Source: Bacillus changyiensis (GTDB lineage: Bacteria > Bacillota > Bacilli > Bacillales > Bacillaceae). From it: 64,000 bases of DNA. Numbering within the stretch: position 1 is the stretch's first letter; each line of letters begins with the position of its first letter. The stretch spans positions 248,001 to 312,000 of the forward strand of contig NZ_JAQFWW010000002.1 of assembly GCF_027706145.1 (NCBI RefSeq). Direction: 5' to 3'. The notes under the pieces were generated by a model. That model was not told where the DNA came from. It saw only the letters and a program-made list of their open reading frames with translations, and searched no databases. This document shows positions 17,956 through 26,131 of this stretch, in pieces. Position numbers and translations under genes: made by a program.

Positions 17956-18042
17956 CTTACACTCCATAGAGAACACAAATCCTTTTATTCATAGGATTAA
18001 AGCATAATTTTCTAAAAAGAATTTAATAAGTATTTTTACAGA

Positions 18043-18528
18043 TTATAGTTCCTTTACTAAAATTGCTTGCTGCTTATATTTTTCCAAGTCTGCACTCAAC
18101 CAATTACTTTCATCTTCTCTTTTTTTATGAAATCGTAAAGTAGCATATCCTTGGTCATAGCTTAGTATTAAGATAAATTTATGCTGCGGAAATCTATCTT
18201 TAAGTTGTTTTTCCCAACCATCCATCGTTTGAAATGCGTATAGAAGGACAGTTGTTTCATCTGTATTTTGAATATAATCATTGACTCTGAGTTCATTACA
18301 AGATGCCTCATAACCTGTTTTATCTCGATGAAATTTCATTACTCTTTCCCAATTGATATTTTCAGTATCTAAATTGTTTTTTATATCAAGAATAAAGCAT
18401 TCACCAGATTCAACAATATTCGGTGTTTTAATATTTTCTATCTGTGAAACATCAATATTTTTAATTGCATTTAAATCATTACATAACTTATCTTTCAACT
18501 TTTTCATATTTATATTCATATATTCCAT
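18043..18528 (-). CDS. candidate immunity protein of the orphan toxin cassette
   Basis: This 161-residue soluble protein is not assigned to a family with certainty. It is rich in charged and aromatic residues and has no signal peptide or membrane helix. It follows the orphan toxin tip at 18594-19022 on the same strand and ends before a terminator, the usual place for a cognate immunity gene in polymorphic-toxin loci. The ATG at 18528 has only a distant GGAG; an ATG at 18519 has AGGA at better spacing, so the start may be nine bases later. Confidence 0.6.
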   Translation of the reverse strand: MEYMNINMKKLKDKLCNDLNAIKNIDVSQIENIKTPNIVESGECFILDIKNNLDTENINWERVMKFHRDKTGYEASCNELRVNDYIQNTDETTVLLYAFQTMDGWEKQLKDRFPQHKFILILSYDQGYATLRFHKKREDESNWLSADLEKYKQQAILVKEL

Positions 18529-18593
18529 GTTCCTATGTTACACTCCTTAATAACTATTTAAAGATGGGCTTTTCACCCAAATATTTCAACCCT

Positions 18594-19022
18594 TTATCTA
18601 TTGTTTTCTGGAAATTTTTTATCTTTTAAAGGTTTTTGAATTTTTTTAGGTGCTAGTTCACCAGTTTTTTGGTTATAGAACTCTTTATTTTCTATATCTA
18701 AGTACCACTTCGTATTATCAGGCTCATGGTAGTGAATCTGTCCGTCTCTTTCACCAGGATTTGGATTTTCAACATCTATTCTTTCTGTTTTACCGTTTTT
18801 CCATGTTGTATGACTTGTACATTGGGGACCATTTCGCCCTAAAAACTTTTTAGTTTTACCTGTTCCACCACGAGCAAACTTCACAATCCCATGGCCTATT
18901 TCACCTAATGTCTTCTTCTCAACATGCACATGATAGTTTTTAAAGCTATGACCGGTCGTTGTGACAAATTCTTCTGCATGCAATCTTGCTTTTACAGGGA
19001 TCAGCAAAATTGTAAGAGTCAT
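18594..19022 (-). pseudogene. orphan alternative C-terminal toxin cassette of the LXG locus
   Basis: The N-terminal part of this 142-codon frame repeats the LXG toxin just before its nuclease tip: PVKARLHAEEFVTTTGH, then EKKTLGEIGHGIVKFARG. From 18868 to about 19000 it is nearly identical at DNA level to 20196-20336. It then switches to an unrelated tip with a GQIHYHEPDNTKWYLDI segment. It has no LXG domain and no clear ribosome-binding site, and lies beyond the operon terminator. It is best read as a silent spare toxin tip that could be recombined into the full gene through the shared block. Confidence 0.75.
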
Positions 19023-19063
19023 GATTCAAGATTATCGATATACCAACATTTATTAAACGTAAA

Positions 19064-19106
19064 AAAGGCGTCCAGTAGTCAAAACTCGATTTACTGGACA
19101 GCCTTT
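19064..19106 (-). terminator. terminator of the LXG toxin operon
   Basis: An AAAGGC-TCCAGTA stem, mirrored as TACTGGA-GCCTTT, is followed by TTTTTT on the minus strand. It closes the operon after the YezG-type immunity gene and isolates the downstream orphan cassette. Confidence 0.85.
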
Positions 19107-19193
19107 AAGGGTAGAAAAACTACTTCATGATGATACAAACTTCATGAGTTGGTTATTAACTCAAATTTAAATATATTTATTACTGTAAACATT

Positions 19194-19673
19194 TTAAAGG
19201 TTATTATTTTTTATCTCCTCAAACCACTCATTAGCAACTTTACGAGCTGTTTTCGTATCGTGATTAGTATAAACTAACTCATATTTATAATTAGCTTTGA
19301 AGTCACCATTCTTCACATCATATATTAATTTCATTTCTGTTGGCATATCTCTATCATATTTTTTACATAATTTAATCATTTCTCTAATATTTTCATTAAT
19401 TATTTTCATAACTGCCTTTTGTCGCTCCACTGATACATCATAAGAAAAGTTTGTATCATTCTCTCCATTGAGTATCGCATCATTAAGTTTATGTCTCTCA
19501 ACAATCTTACTATTAATATCGTAAAAAAAAGAACTTGCAATAATTCCTTCTTCACATGAACCATAAACATAAACTTTATCTGCTCTATCTTCAACATATT
19601 CCATACATATCGAAACCATATCTGCTTGCAATTCACTAAAGTAATCCTCAAATACTTTACCCAAATCATTCAC
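19194..19673 (-). CDS. YezG-family (DUF600) immunity protein
   Basis: This 159-residue acidic protein matches the YezG/DUF600 antitoxin type, with the pattern of an N-terminal helix, the DKVYVYGSCEEG strand and the C-terminal KLIYDVKNGDFKANYKYE strands. In B. subtilis YezG neutralises the nuclease tip of YeeF. Here it begins two bases after the LXG toxin stop, so it is very likely the cognate immunity protein. The start appears to be a GTG at 19673 with AGGGG overlapping or close by; coupling to the toxin stop may help initiation. Confidence 0.8.
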   Translation of the reverse strand: MNDLGKVFEDYFSELQADMVSICMEYVEDRADKVYVYGSCEEGIIASSFFYDINSKIVERHKLNDAILNGENDTNFSYDVSVERQKAVMKIINENIREMIKLCKKYDRDMPTEMKLIYDVKNGDFKANYKYELVYTNHDTKTARKVANEWFEEIKNNNL

Positions 19674-19675
19674 CC

Positions 19676-21805
19676 CTAATTTATTATAGTTGCTTCATCA
19701 TAAATTCCATCTATCTCATATTCTACAATAAATTCTGATGGTCGTGTATTATCTCCATCATATTTGATTTTAACATTAACCTCCACTTTTCTAGGAGGAA
19801 TTTCATTCAAAGCTGCAGCCCATTCATTTTCAATCTTCTTATATTGCGTTAGATTAACATCAGACAATTGTGAAACCAAATTATCAATTTTAGGTGAGCC
19901 CCCAAATCTGTCAGCTGCCAAATGACCTGCGTGATCTTTGCCTTTTATTTTACCTAATGTATTTCTGCTATGTGATAATCTTTTTTCTCTCTCTGTTAGT
20001 TGAAGATTTTCTGTTTCAAATTTTGAAATCCTACCCAAATGATCTGTTTCATAAAAGTAATCATACTCTCCCGTTTTATATCTAATATTAGGTTTTAATC
20101 TATTTCTTCTACCATTTGTAAATTGGTTTCCTTTATCGACAAATGTTTTGATTCCACTTACTGTAGAACTATCTGCTGCCACACTTTTGGCACTATCCTT
20201 ACCACGAGCAAACTTCACAATCCCATGGCCAATTTCACCTAAAGTCTTTTTCTCAACATGCATATGGTAGTTTTTAAACCTATGACCGGTTGTTGTGACA
20301 AATTCCTCTGCATGCAATCTTGCTTTTACAGGGACTTTGATACGTTTCACTTTATCAAGTATTTTCTTTGCTGTTTTCATGATAACAGCTTTCGGTGATT
20401 TCGCAAGCGGGTATTTTTTAGTTGCTGCTTTAATAAGATGGGTCATTTTCTGACTTGGTTTGACTACATCTTTTGACCTGACTGCGGCTCTTGTTGTCCC
20501 ACTTACAGCTCTTGTTCCAGCTGCAGCTTTTGCCCCGACCATATTTAATGTTGCGTCAATTAAGCTTTGCTTCTGTCTTTCCGCTGACACTTTCTGACCA
20601 AACATATCTTTACCCGTTAGGGCTTCACTAAAGCCATTTGAAGTGGCAAGACCGTATGCGCCCATTTCCGTCATTTTCAGGACTTGCATGCCTTTCGTCG
20701 TTTTATAGGCTGATAGTGCATGTTCAGCGGCACTAAAGGTTTTTGCTGTTTTATAAATGGCTCTTCCGCCTTTAGCGGCACGACCAGCCCAACCTACAAC
20801 TGGAATGAATCCAGCTGTGGCCATTGCTGCGGCTGCTACACGTTCAGCAGCTGTCAGTTTCTCACCTGTGACTGGGTCAACACCATCTTTCGCTCTCTTA
20901 TAATCATAATACCCACTCATTTCCCCGACAAATGTTTTGGTTCCTTCCAAAGCTTTTTGATACCATGGCTTATTCTCTTCTTCTTCTTGCAGTTTTCTCA
21001 AGCGTTCCATTTCTGCTTCCTGTTTGGCTTGCAGTTCTCTTGCTTTTGCTTGCTCTTTTTTCGCCTTAATATATTCAGTTGCCTGTTTATCGATTTTGAT
21101 TGCTTCTTTATATAACTTATTCGAGTGAAAAGCCTTCTTATCAAAATACATAGGAGAAGCGGTTTTTCCATTACTTGTGGCTTCCAACAATGCTTTGTAT
21201 TTATCGGAGACACTCTTGGCTTCCGCCGTAGCTCTTATGTATTCGCCTGTTAAAGATTTATCGAGATCGTCCACAGCATCAATTGCATTTTTCCGAGTTG
21301 TTTGTGCTTTTGACATCTCCACTGTATAATTATGATCCGTCCACTTATCCAGATCCACGATATCATTCACTCGATCTATGATCCGATCCATGTTATTTTT
21401 TAGATCCAAGACAATTTCATCCGAACTTTTATCTGCATTTTTCAGTTCAGTCTTTAAAAAAGACATTTCAATGTACGAATCGGTTAATTTCTTATCTTTG
21501 ACATCGCCTGCAACCCCATTAAAAAACGAAATCTGCATATCAGCTAGTGCGATCCAACTGTCGACAACCTCGGACTGCCCTCTAAAAAACTCTTTAATGT
21601 TATCTGCACCTTTTCCTGTGAAATCATCGCCTAAATCTGCCACTCCGTCACAGGCTGTCTTTAGTGTCTGAAGTTTCTCTTTCAAGTTTTTATAATCTTT
21701 TTTTCGTTGATCGGCTCTTTCAATTAAAGTACTCGCTTCAAAGACTTTAACTGAACTGTCCAACTCGTTATTTTTTCCCTTGTCATTCTTTTTGTTTTTC
21801 GCCAT
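19676..21805 (-). CDS. LXG-domain polymorphic toxin with DNA/RNA nuclease tip (YeeF/YobL type)
   Basis: This 709-residue protein is a type VII-secreted antibacterial toxin. The N-terminal LXG region (about 1-230) is helical. A charged coiled-coil stretch follows (KEQAKARELQAKQEAEMERL), then a glycine/alanine-rich pre-toxin region (PVVGWAGRAAKGG, about 335-410) and a C-terminal Endonuclea_NS_2-type nuclease with HAGHLAADRFGG and DNLVSQ motifs. Two small helical partner genes precede it, as needed for LXG export by the Ess/Yuk system, and the immunity gene follows. The pre-toxin block repeats at 17125-17460 and the junction block at 18868-19000. Confidence 0.9.
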   Translation of the reverse strand: MAKNKKNDKGKNNELDSSVKVFEASTLIERADQRKKDYKNLKEKLQTLKTACDGVADLGDDFTGKGADNIKEFFRGQSEVVDSWIALADMQISFFNGVAGDVKDKKLTDSYIEMSFLKTELKNADKSSDEIVLDLKNNMDRIIDRVNDIVDLDKWTDHNYTVEMSKAQTTRKNAIDAVDDLDKSLTGEYIRATAEAKSVSDKYKALLEATSNGKTASPMYFDKKAFHSNKLYKEAIKIDKQATEYIKAKKEQAKARELQAKQEAEMERLRKLQEEEENKPWYQKALEGTKTFVGEMSGYYDYKRAKDGVDPVTGEKLTAAERVAAAAMATAGFIPVVGWAGRAAKGGRAIYKTAKTFSAAEHALSAYKTTKGMQVLKMTEMGAYGLATSNGFSEALTGKDMFGQKVSAERQKQSLIDATLNMVGAKAAAGTRAVSGTTRAAVRSKDVVKPSQKMTHLIKAATKKYPLAKSPKAVIMKTAKKILDKVKRIKVPVKARLHAEEFVTTTGHRFKNYHMHVEKKTLGEIGHGIVKFARGKDSAKSVAADSSTVSGIKTFVDKGNQFTNGRRNRLKPNIRYKTGEYDYFYETDHLGRISKFETENLQLTEREKRLSHSRNTLGKIKGKDHAGHLAADRFGGSPKIDNLVSQLSDVNLTQYKKIENEWAAALNEIPPRKVEVNVKIKYDGDNTRPSEFIVEYEIDGIYDEATIIN

Positions 21806-21825
21806 CGAATTTCCCTTTCCCCAGT

Positions 21826-22086
21826 TTATTTTCTGGCAATAGCCTCGTCTTGTTCTTTTAGTAAATCAACATTGCCTTTTACATCCTTGATATTTTGTTG
21901 AACAATTTGTTTATAGCCGTCAAGCATATTGATAAAGGAGTCTTCTTGGCTTTTATATGTTGTTGTGTAGGACAATTTGTTTTTGCCGTGAGATCCCTTT
22001 TTTGCCAACTCTAAATCTTCTACTGCTTTTTTGACAGTATTTAATTTTTTCATAACAATGCCATGTTTCAGTTTAATCTTCGTCAT
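21826..22086 (-). CDS. LXG-associated helical partner, DUF5344 (YwqI-like)
   Basis: This 86-residue helical protein resembles YwqI/DUF5344, a class of small partners encoded before LXG toxins that bind the LXG domain and aid targeting to the type VII secretion system. The ATG at 22086 is chosen because GGAG lies 9 bases upstream. It overlaps the stop of the preceding gene by four bases, and the LXG toxin starts 20 bases after its stop. Confidence 0.8.
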   Translation of the reverse strand: MTKIKLKHGIVMKKLNTVKKAVEDLELAKKGSHGKNKLSYTTTYKSQEDSFINMLDGYKQIVQQNIKDVKGNVDLLKEQDEAIARK

Positions 22087-22535
22087 GAGAACCATCTCCC
22101 CAATTCGCTTTTAAGGTAGTCCATTTGATTGTTTATTTGATTTTTTATCTCATCAACTGCCTCTTCGCCTTTTTCAATTAAATGATTTACCCCCGCTGCC
22201 ACCTTTTCTAATTTATCAAAAGCTTCCTTTTCAATTTTTAAAATGGTAATTTTGTTTTCAATAGTGGAGATATAATCTAAGTATTTCTCATTGACAATAT
22301 CATGCATCTTTGTATGTGCCTCATCTCGTTCCTTATCAAAGTCAGTGGCGAATTCGCCTGTCCACTGTTTATCAAGATGCGGATTTAAAATCTGCCTAAT
22401 TTCGACAATACCCTCTTCATGTTCTTTTTCTATATCTTTTTTTGCGGCTTTTAATTTTTCAATCTTGCCTTCTATATCTCCCAAATGTCCGCTAATTGCC
22501 CCTTTTATGTCATTCAATATGCCTATGTGACTCAT
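22083..22535 (-). CDS. LXG-associated helical partner, DUF5082 (YwqH-like)
   Basis: This 150-residue protein is almost entirely helical, with coiled-coil-like heptads and a WTGEFATDFD segment typical of WXG100-related proteins. It fits the DUF5082/YwqH family found first in LXG toxin operons. It starts the four-gene operon (partner, partner, toxin, immunity) and has an AGGTGAAA site before the ATG. Confidence 0.8.
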   Translation of the reverse strand: MSHIGILNDIKGAISGHLGDIEGKIEKLKAAKKDIEKEHEEGIVEIRQILNPHLDKQWTGEFATDFDKERDEAHTKMHDIVNEKYLDYISTIENKITILKIEKEAFDKLEKVAAGVNHLIEKGEEAVDEIKNQINNQMDYLKSELGRWFS

Positions 22536-22936
22536 TTTGTTTCACCTCAACAATATAAATTATACAGATTTATCCACTGAATTATTGTATATCTCTTCAA
22601 TTTTAGAATAAATATGAAAAGATCTGAATAGATCCTTAGGCCTTTCTTTTGTGAAGATCGCTTCTATCAAAGGTTAAAAAGACCTATTTTTCTGGTGGTT
22701 CTCTTAAAATTCAGGATTTAATAATTGAATCATTGGCTTATTGCAAACAAATATTCGTATTACTATTGAAACAGAACAAATGTTCTTGTATAATAAAAGA
22801 AAGAGAGACAAATGGATTCCATAATTAGATGAGAAAATAGGTTAAGAGATCGTGATATTCAAAAGCTGTAAAACATTCTTAACTTTAGCTTCGAAACATA
22901 AAATAAATAGTGCCGCCCTCGCCCTCCATAAAAAAT
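22536..22936. other. gap upstream of LXG operon with an orphan SOS promoter
   Basis: The left part should carry the LXG operon promoter on the minus strand, but I cannot pick a clear one. The right part holds a plus-strand LexA-controlled promoter (22766-22794) with no intact gene behind it. The only frame directly after it is six codons long. Confidence 0.5.
22766..22794 (+). promoter_or_regulatory. LexA-regulated sigma-A promoter without a gene
   Basis: TTGAAA and TATAAT are separated by 17 bases, and the spacer contains GAACAAATGTTC (22774-22785), a match to the Bacillus SOS box GAAC-N4-GTTC. The architecture is that of a real DNA-damage promoter. Downstream there is only a six-codon frame before the convergent catalase terminator, so the original gene, perhaps a YolD/UvrX-type one, seems lost. 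Confidence 0.75.
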
Positions 22937-22966
22937 CTCCCCTAAATCTGTCTACCTTTAGGGGAG
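22937..22966 (-). terminator. terminator of the manganese catalase gene
   Basis: A perfect CTCCCCTAAA/TTTAGGGGAG stem is followed by ATTTTTTAT on the minus strand, just past the catalase stop. Confidence 0.9.
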
Positions 22967-22974
22967 CGTGTTTC

Positions 22975-23847
22975 TTAGTGGATATATGGTTGATGATTAG
23001 GTTCCATCCCATTTTGCATGACTCGCATATCAAGTGGAGGAGTACCATGAATATACTCTGGTCCTGGTGTTAATTGTGGATTTTGTCCCATAGCTTGCGG
23101 GTTTTGGATATATTCAAAATTTGCTTGTCCATCAAGAGATGGCCCGCTAGCCCAACGTCCTCTGCTACTTTCTTCACCTTTTGAAAAATTCATAAACGAA
23201 TAAGAAACTTCTTGTTTTTCAAATTCTTGATTAAAGGTGCTTGGTACTACAGCTCCTTGCGTTTGTTCTAATTCTTCAATGGCAGCCATCCATTGGTTTT
23301 GGTGCATCGTATCCCTAGCGATTAAAAATGAAAGCATATCTCTTACACCGGGGTCAGTAGTCATTTCATAAAGACGACAAACCTGCAGTCGTCCTTGTGA
23401 TTCTGCATTCAAGTTGGCACGGAAATCTGCTAAGAGGTTTCCACTTGCAATCGTATAACGTGCGGTCCATGGGTATCCAACGCTATCATTTGGCTGAGCG
23501 CCTAATCCATTTACAATGGCATGCTGAGGATTCATACCACTCAAAACAGCTTCAACAGCGGGATCTTGAGCACCTTGCTCTTGGTCATGGGCTGGGGCCC
23601 CATCTAATAATTGGGCAATCATTGTTGCAATCATTTCAACATGGGCGATTTCTTCTGTAGCAATATCTAAAATCATATCTCTATATTTATTCTCGGCACG
23701 GCAATTCCAACCTTGGAATAAATATTGCATCATGACTGACATTTCACCATATTGGCCGCCAAGTATCTCTTGAAGTTTTTTAGCATAAACGGGATCTGGT
23801 TGTGATGGCTTAGCGTGATACTGTAATTCTTTTACATGATAGAACAT
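22975..23847 (-). CDS. manganese catalase, probably spore-associated
   Basis: This 290-residue protein is a non-heme dimanganese catalase related to Bacillus YdbD, YjqC and CotJC. The ferritin-like helices carry the metal ligands in the GGQYGEMSVMMQYL helix and the ATEEIAHVE motif. A proline- and histidine-rich tail of about 60 residues follows. The ATG at 23847 is used because AAAGGAGG lies 10 bases upstream; the ATG at 23856 is one base from that site. It lies 96 bases downstream of a CotF-like gene on the same strand, suggesting a spore coat role against hydrogen peroxide. Confidence 0.85.
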   Translation of the reverse strand: MFYHVKELQYHAKPSQPDPVYAKKLQEILGGQYGEMSVMMQYLFQGWNCRAENKYRDMILDIATEEIAHVEMIATMIAQLLDGAPAHDQEQGAQDPAVEAVLSGMNPQHAIVNGLGAQPNDSVGYPWTARYTIASGNLLADFRANLNAESQGRLQVCRLYEMTTDPGVRDMLSFLIARDTMHQNQWMAAIEELEQTQGAVVPSTFNQEFEKQEVSYSFMNFSKGEESSRGRWASGPSLDGQANFEYIQNPQAMGQNPQLTPGPEYIHGTPPLDMRVMQNGMEPNHQPYIH

Positions 23848-23943
23848 GTAGCGCATACCTCCTTTACTTAGTATTTTTGTTCTTCACATAACAACAAAGT
23901 GATTGATTACCAACTAAAAGTCTCCCCTCTAGTGCAAATCAAT

Positions 23944-24576
23944 TTATTGATACATTTGATTACTTTCTCCTGCGATAGGATTTTGTCCTTGATATTTATT
24001 TAATGCCTGCTGAATGATTTCTTGATTTTCTGGTACGACTTGATACATTGCTCCAATTTTGCTAATCATTGTTTGGTCAGCGGGTTCTAATGGATAGTAT
24101 CCTTTTTGAACCATATACTGCCACATATCATATGCATGTCCACAACTCATCATAAATGCAGTCTGAAGAAAAGAACGTAATTCTGGATTGGCAGCTTCCA
24201 TCGCAGAATATGCATATTCTCTTCCAGCGCGCTTTAATGTTAATAAATAGGAAGTAGCCATTTCACGATCATTGAAATCTTGAATAGATGTACGTGGTTG
24301 AACTGGTGGATATTGACTAACTGGTGATTGAGTGTAATCAGACAGTTTGCCTTGTTCTTTAAATAATGGCAATTCCATTTTTGCACCTTCTGCTTGATTT
24401 AAGAACTCTACTTTCATGTTATAGTCACGGATATGAAAAGGGTAATGTCTTTCAAGGATGCTTTTAAATTCGGAGTCTTGGATGTGCTGATACATGTATG
24501 ACATATTCGTTATTGAATTAACACAGCTCATTGTTAATTCATGTAATTCATGTAGTTCGTGTGCAGCTAATTTCAT
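23944..24576 (-). CDS. CotF-like spore coat protein
   Basis: This 210-residue protein has the CotF-type ferritin-like helical domain: an N-terminal ELHELHELTMSCVNS helix, an FHIRDYNMKVEFL segment, and two later helices including MSCGHAYDMWQYMVQKGYY. CotF family members are spore coat components. A central proline-rich linker (SQYPPVQPR) is visible. AGGAGG precedes the ATG. It is upstream of the manganese catalase, and the two probably form a coat operon. I could not find a convincing sigma-K or sigma-E promoter by eye. Confidence 0.82.
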   Translation of the reverse strand: MKLAAHELHELHELTMSCVNSITNMSYMYQHIQDSEFKSILERHYPFHIRDYNMKVEFLNQAEGAKMELPLFKEQGKLSDYTQSPVSQYPPVQPRTSIQDFNDREMATSYLLTLKRAGREYAYSAMEAANPELRSFLQTAFMMSCGHAYDMWQYMVQKGYYPLEPADQTMISKIGAMYQVVPENQEIIQQALNKYQGQNPIAGESNQMYQ

Positions 24577-24995
24577 TTTATTTTACCTCCTGTAAGTGAA
24601 TGAAGTCTCATGATGACTTTCGGTGTTAATCTACCCGAAGCAAGTCAGAAATATCATTACAAATAAAGTAAATATAACTGTCATTATTATTTCGATTATC
24701 GATCACGTTTTTTTGCATCTATATTGATTGAATAGTTCTACACATCCAAGGAATTACATGTCTTAATAAATACAAATAGCGTGTTCATTATTCATGGACG
24801 GAATTTAGTTAAATAGCCTGGTTAGTAACATACAAATTATTAAATAAGTGCAAAAAACAAAGGAAAAGGCATTCTTTAAATACATAATCAAAAAAATGGT
24901 TCTTTTTAACCTTTTTGGAAAATTTAAAAGGTTCCACTATTTTTAAAGCGAATTCTAAGTTTTATGAACAAAAAAATTTAGAGAGGGTGTTTTTA
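24577..24995. other. divergent region before the coat pair and the HemB-like unit
   Basis: This is a very AT-rich gap holding the divergent control regions. The frame of the HemB-like gene is open back to a TTG at 24915, but that start has no ribosome-binding site. I see no other feature. Confidence 0.4.
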
Positions 24996-26111
24996 GTGCC
25001 AAATTCGTTAAAGGACGTTAGCCAAATACAGCTGGGGAGGACATCGAGAAGACTTACCCAAGAATATGAAGTCAATATTAATCCAGCTAAACTGTCTCAA
25101 CCGATCGATGTCGATATTTATTTAGATGGCAATACCACCAGACCCATGAAAAACATGGATGGCTATCCATTTCGTTCTGTTGAAAATACGATTGAATTGA
25201 TTAAAGAATTAAAGTCTTATGGGATTCATTCCATCACCTTACGTCTTATTGGGAGACTCTCAAAAGATTTGTATCAAATATTAAATGACCATATTCAAGC
25301 CTTTAAAACGATAAGAGGCAACTATCCTATAGGAACTCTCCATATTACCGTTGATCCTTTTCATATTGGATTAAATGAAGATGGAACTTGGGGGGTTAAA
25401 AACAGCACCGGTCAGTTGGATTATCAAGCAACAATTGAACTCATCTCTACTATAGCCAGCCACTTCGCTAAAGAGGGAGCAGACTCGATTTTAACTTTAG
25501 GGAGAATTGATGCTGAGGTAGAAGTCACAAAAAAGGAATTAGAAAAGATTGGCTCAAGCACTACGATTACTTCCTTTTCACAAAACACAGAAACAAAAAA
25601 TGCCTATATGTATTTAGAACATACACCCGCACACCTTGATACAGGACAAAAAATTCTAGTTGGAAATGTCACAGAAATGAATTTATACACCCTGATTGAT
25701 ATTTATGATGGGACAGATACCATTATTGTAAAACCAATTGAAAATTTCCATCTACTTACAAATACCTCTCTCTTCTTAAAAGACAAATACAACATCATTG
25801 ATTTTCTTACATCTGACAAAGTCAAACAGACATTAACCCATCACCCTTGTTTAAAAGAAAAAGTGCTGAATATCTTATTCAATATCGATGATTTTTTTGA
25901 CAAATGCAAGTTGGTTAAAATCGGTGGTTATACAGTTTCAGGAACCTATTATCTTCAAAAAAACTTTGAAAAGACGAAAGGACAAGACTTCACTTTCTGT
26001 GTAATTGATGAGCTGCTAAAAAATGCAATTTCTGCTTCAAATTTTTCTATATCTACAATTATAGATCGACATGCGCTATGGTATGTCAAACAGAAGGCAA
26101 GACAGAATTAA
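24996..26111 (+). CDS. degenerate HemB-like (porphobilinogen synthase fold) protein of unknown function
   Basis: This 371-residue protein tracks HemB along its length: GRTSRRLTQ for the N-terminal RxRRLR, an ELKSYGIHSITL strand/helix, LDYQATIELISTIASHFA with EGADSI for the LND...AGAD block, IIVKP with Lys246 for the Schiff-base lysine strand, and GGYTVSGTYY for YNVSGEYS. Key parts are changed: the zinc-site CxC...GHC becomes DPFHIGLNEDGTWG (120-133) with no cysteine, and the second catalytic lysine of the YxxKYASAFYG motif falls in a rewritten SFSQNTETKNAYMY (193-206). About 40 extra residues precede the VSG strand. It probably catalyses a different reaction or none. A GTG start with AGAGGG is preferred. 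An EamA transporter gene follows 20 bases later. Confidence 0.7.
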   Translation: MPNSLKDVSQIQLGRTSRRLTQEYEVNINPAKLSQPIDVDIYLDGNTTRPMKNMDGYPFRSVENTIELIKELKSYGIHSITLRLIGRLSKDLYQILNDHIQAFKTIRGNYPIGTLHITVDPFHIGLNEDGTWGVKNSTGQLDYQATIELISTIASHFAKEGADSILTLGRIDAEVEVTKKELEKIGSSTTITSFSQNTETKNAYMYLEHTPAHLDTGQKILVGNVTEMNLYTLIDIYDGTDTIIVKPIENFHLLTNTSLFLKDKYNIIDFLTSDKVKQTLTHHPCLKEKVLNILFNIDDFFDKCKLVKIGGYTVSGTYYLQKNFEKTKGQDFTFCVIDELLKNAISASNFSISTIIDRHALWYVKQKARQN

Positions 26112-26131
26112 AAAAAGAAAGGTGTCATCAT

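Larger units (their letters stand above)
17461..18042. other. gene-poor stretch between LXG fragments
   Basis: Apart from the possible 36-codon gene at 17648 and the terminator at 17908-17955, I see nothing supportable here. The DNA is AT-rich and fits the general decay between toxin fragments. Confidence 0.4.

Noticed and set aside
17905..17957. Attenuator or riboswitch reading of the hairpin after the orphan cassette
   Set aside because: It lies after a stop codon and before a T run on the minus strand, so a plain terminator is sufficient.
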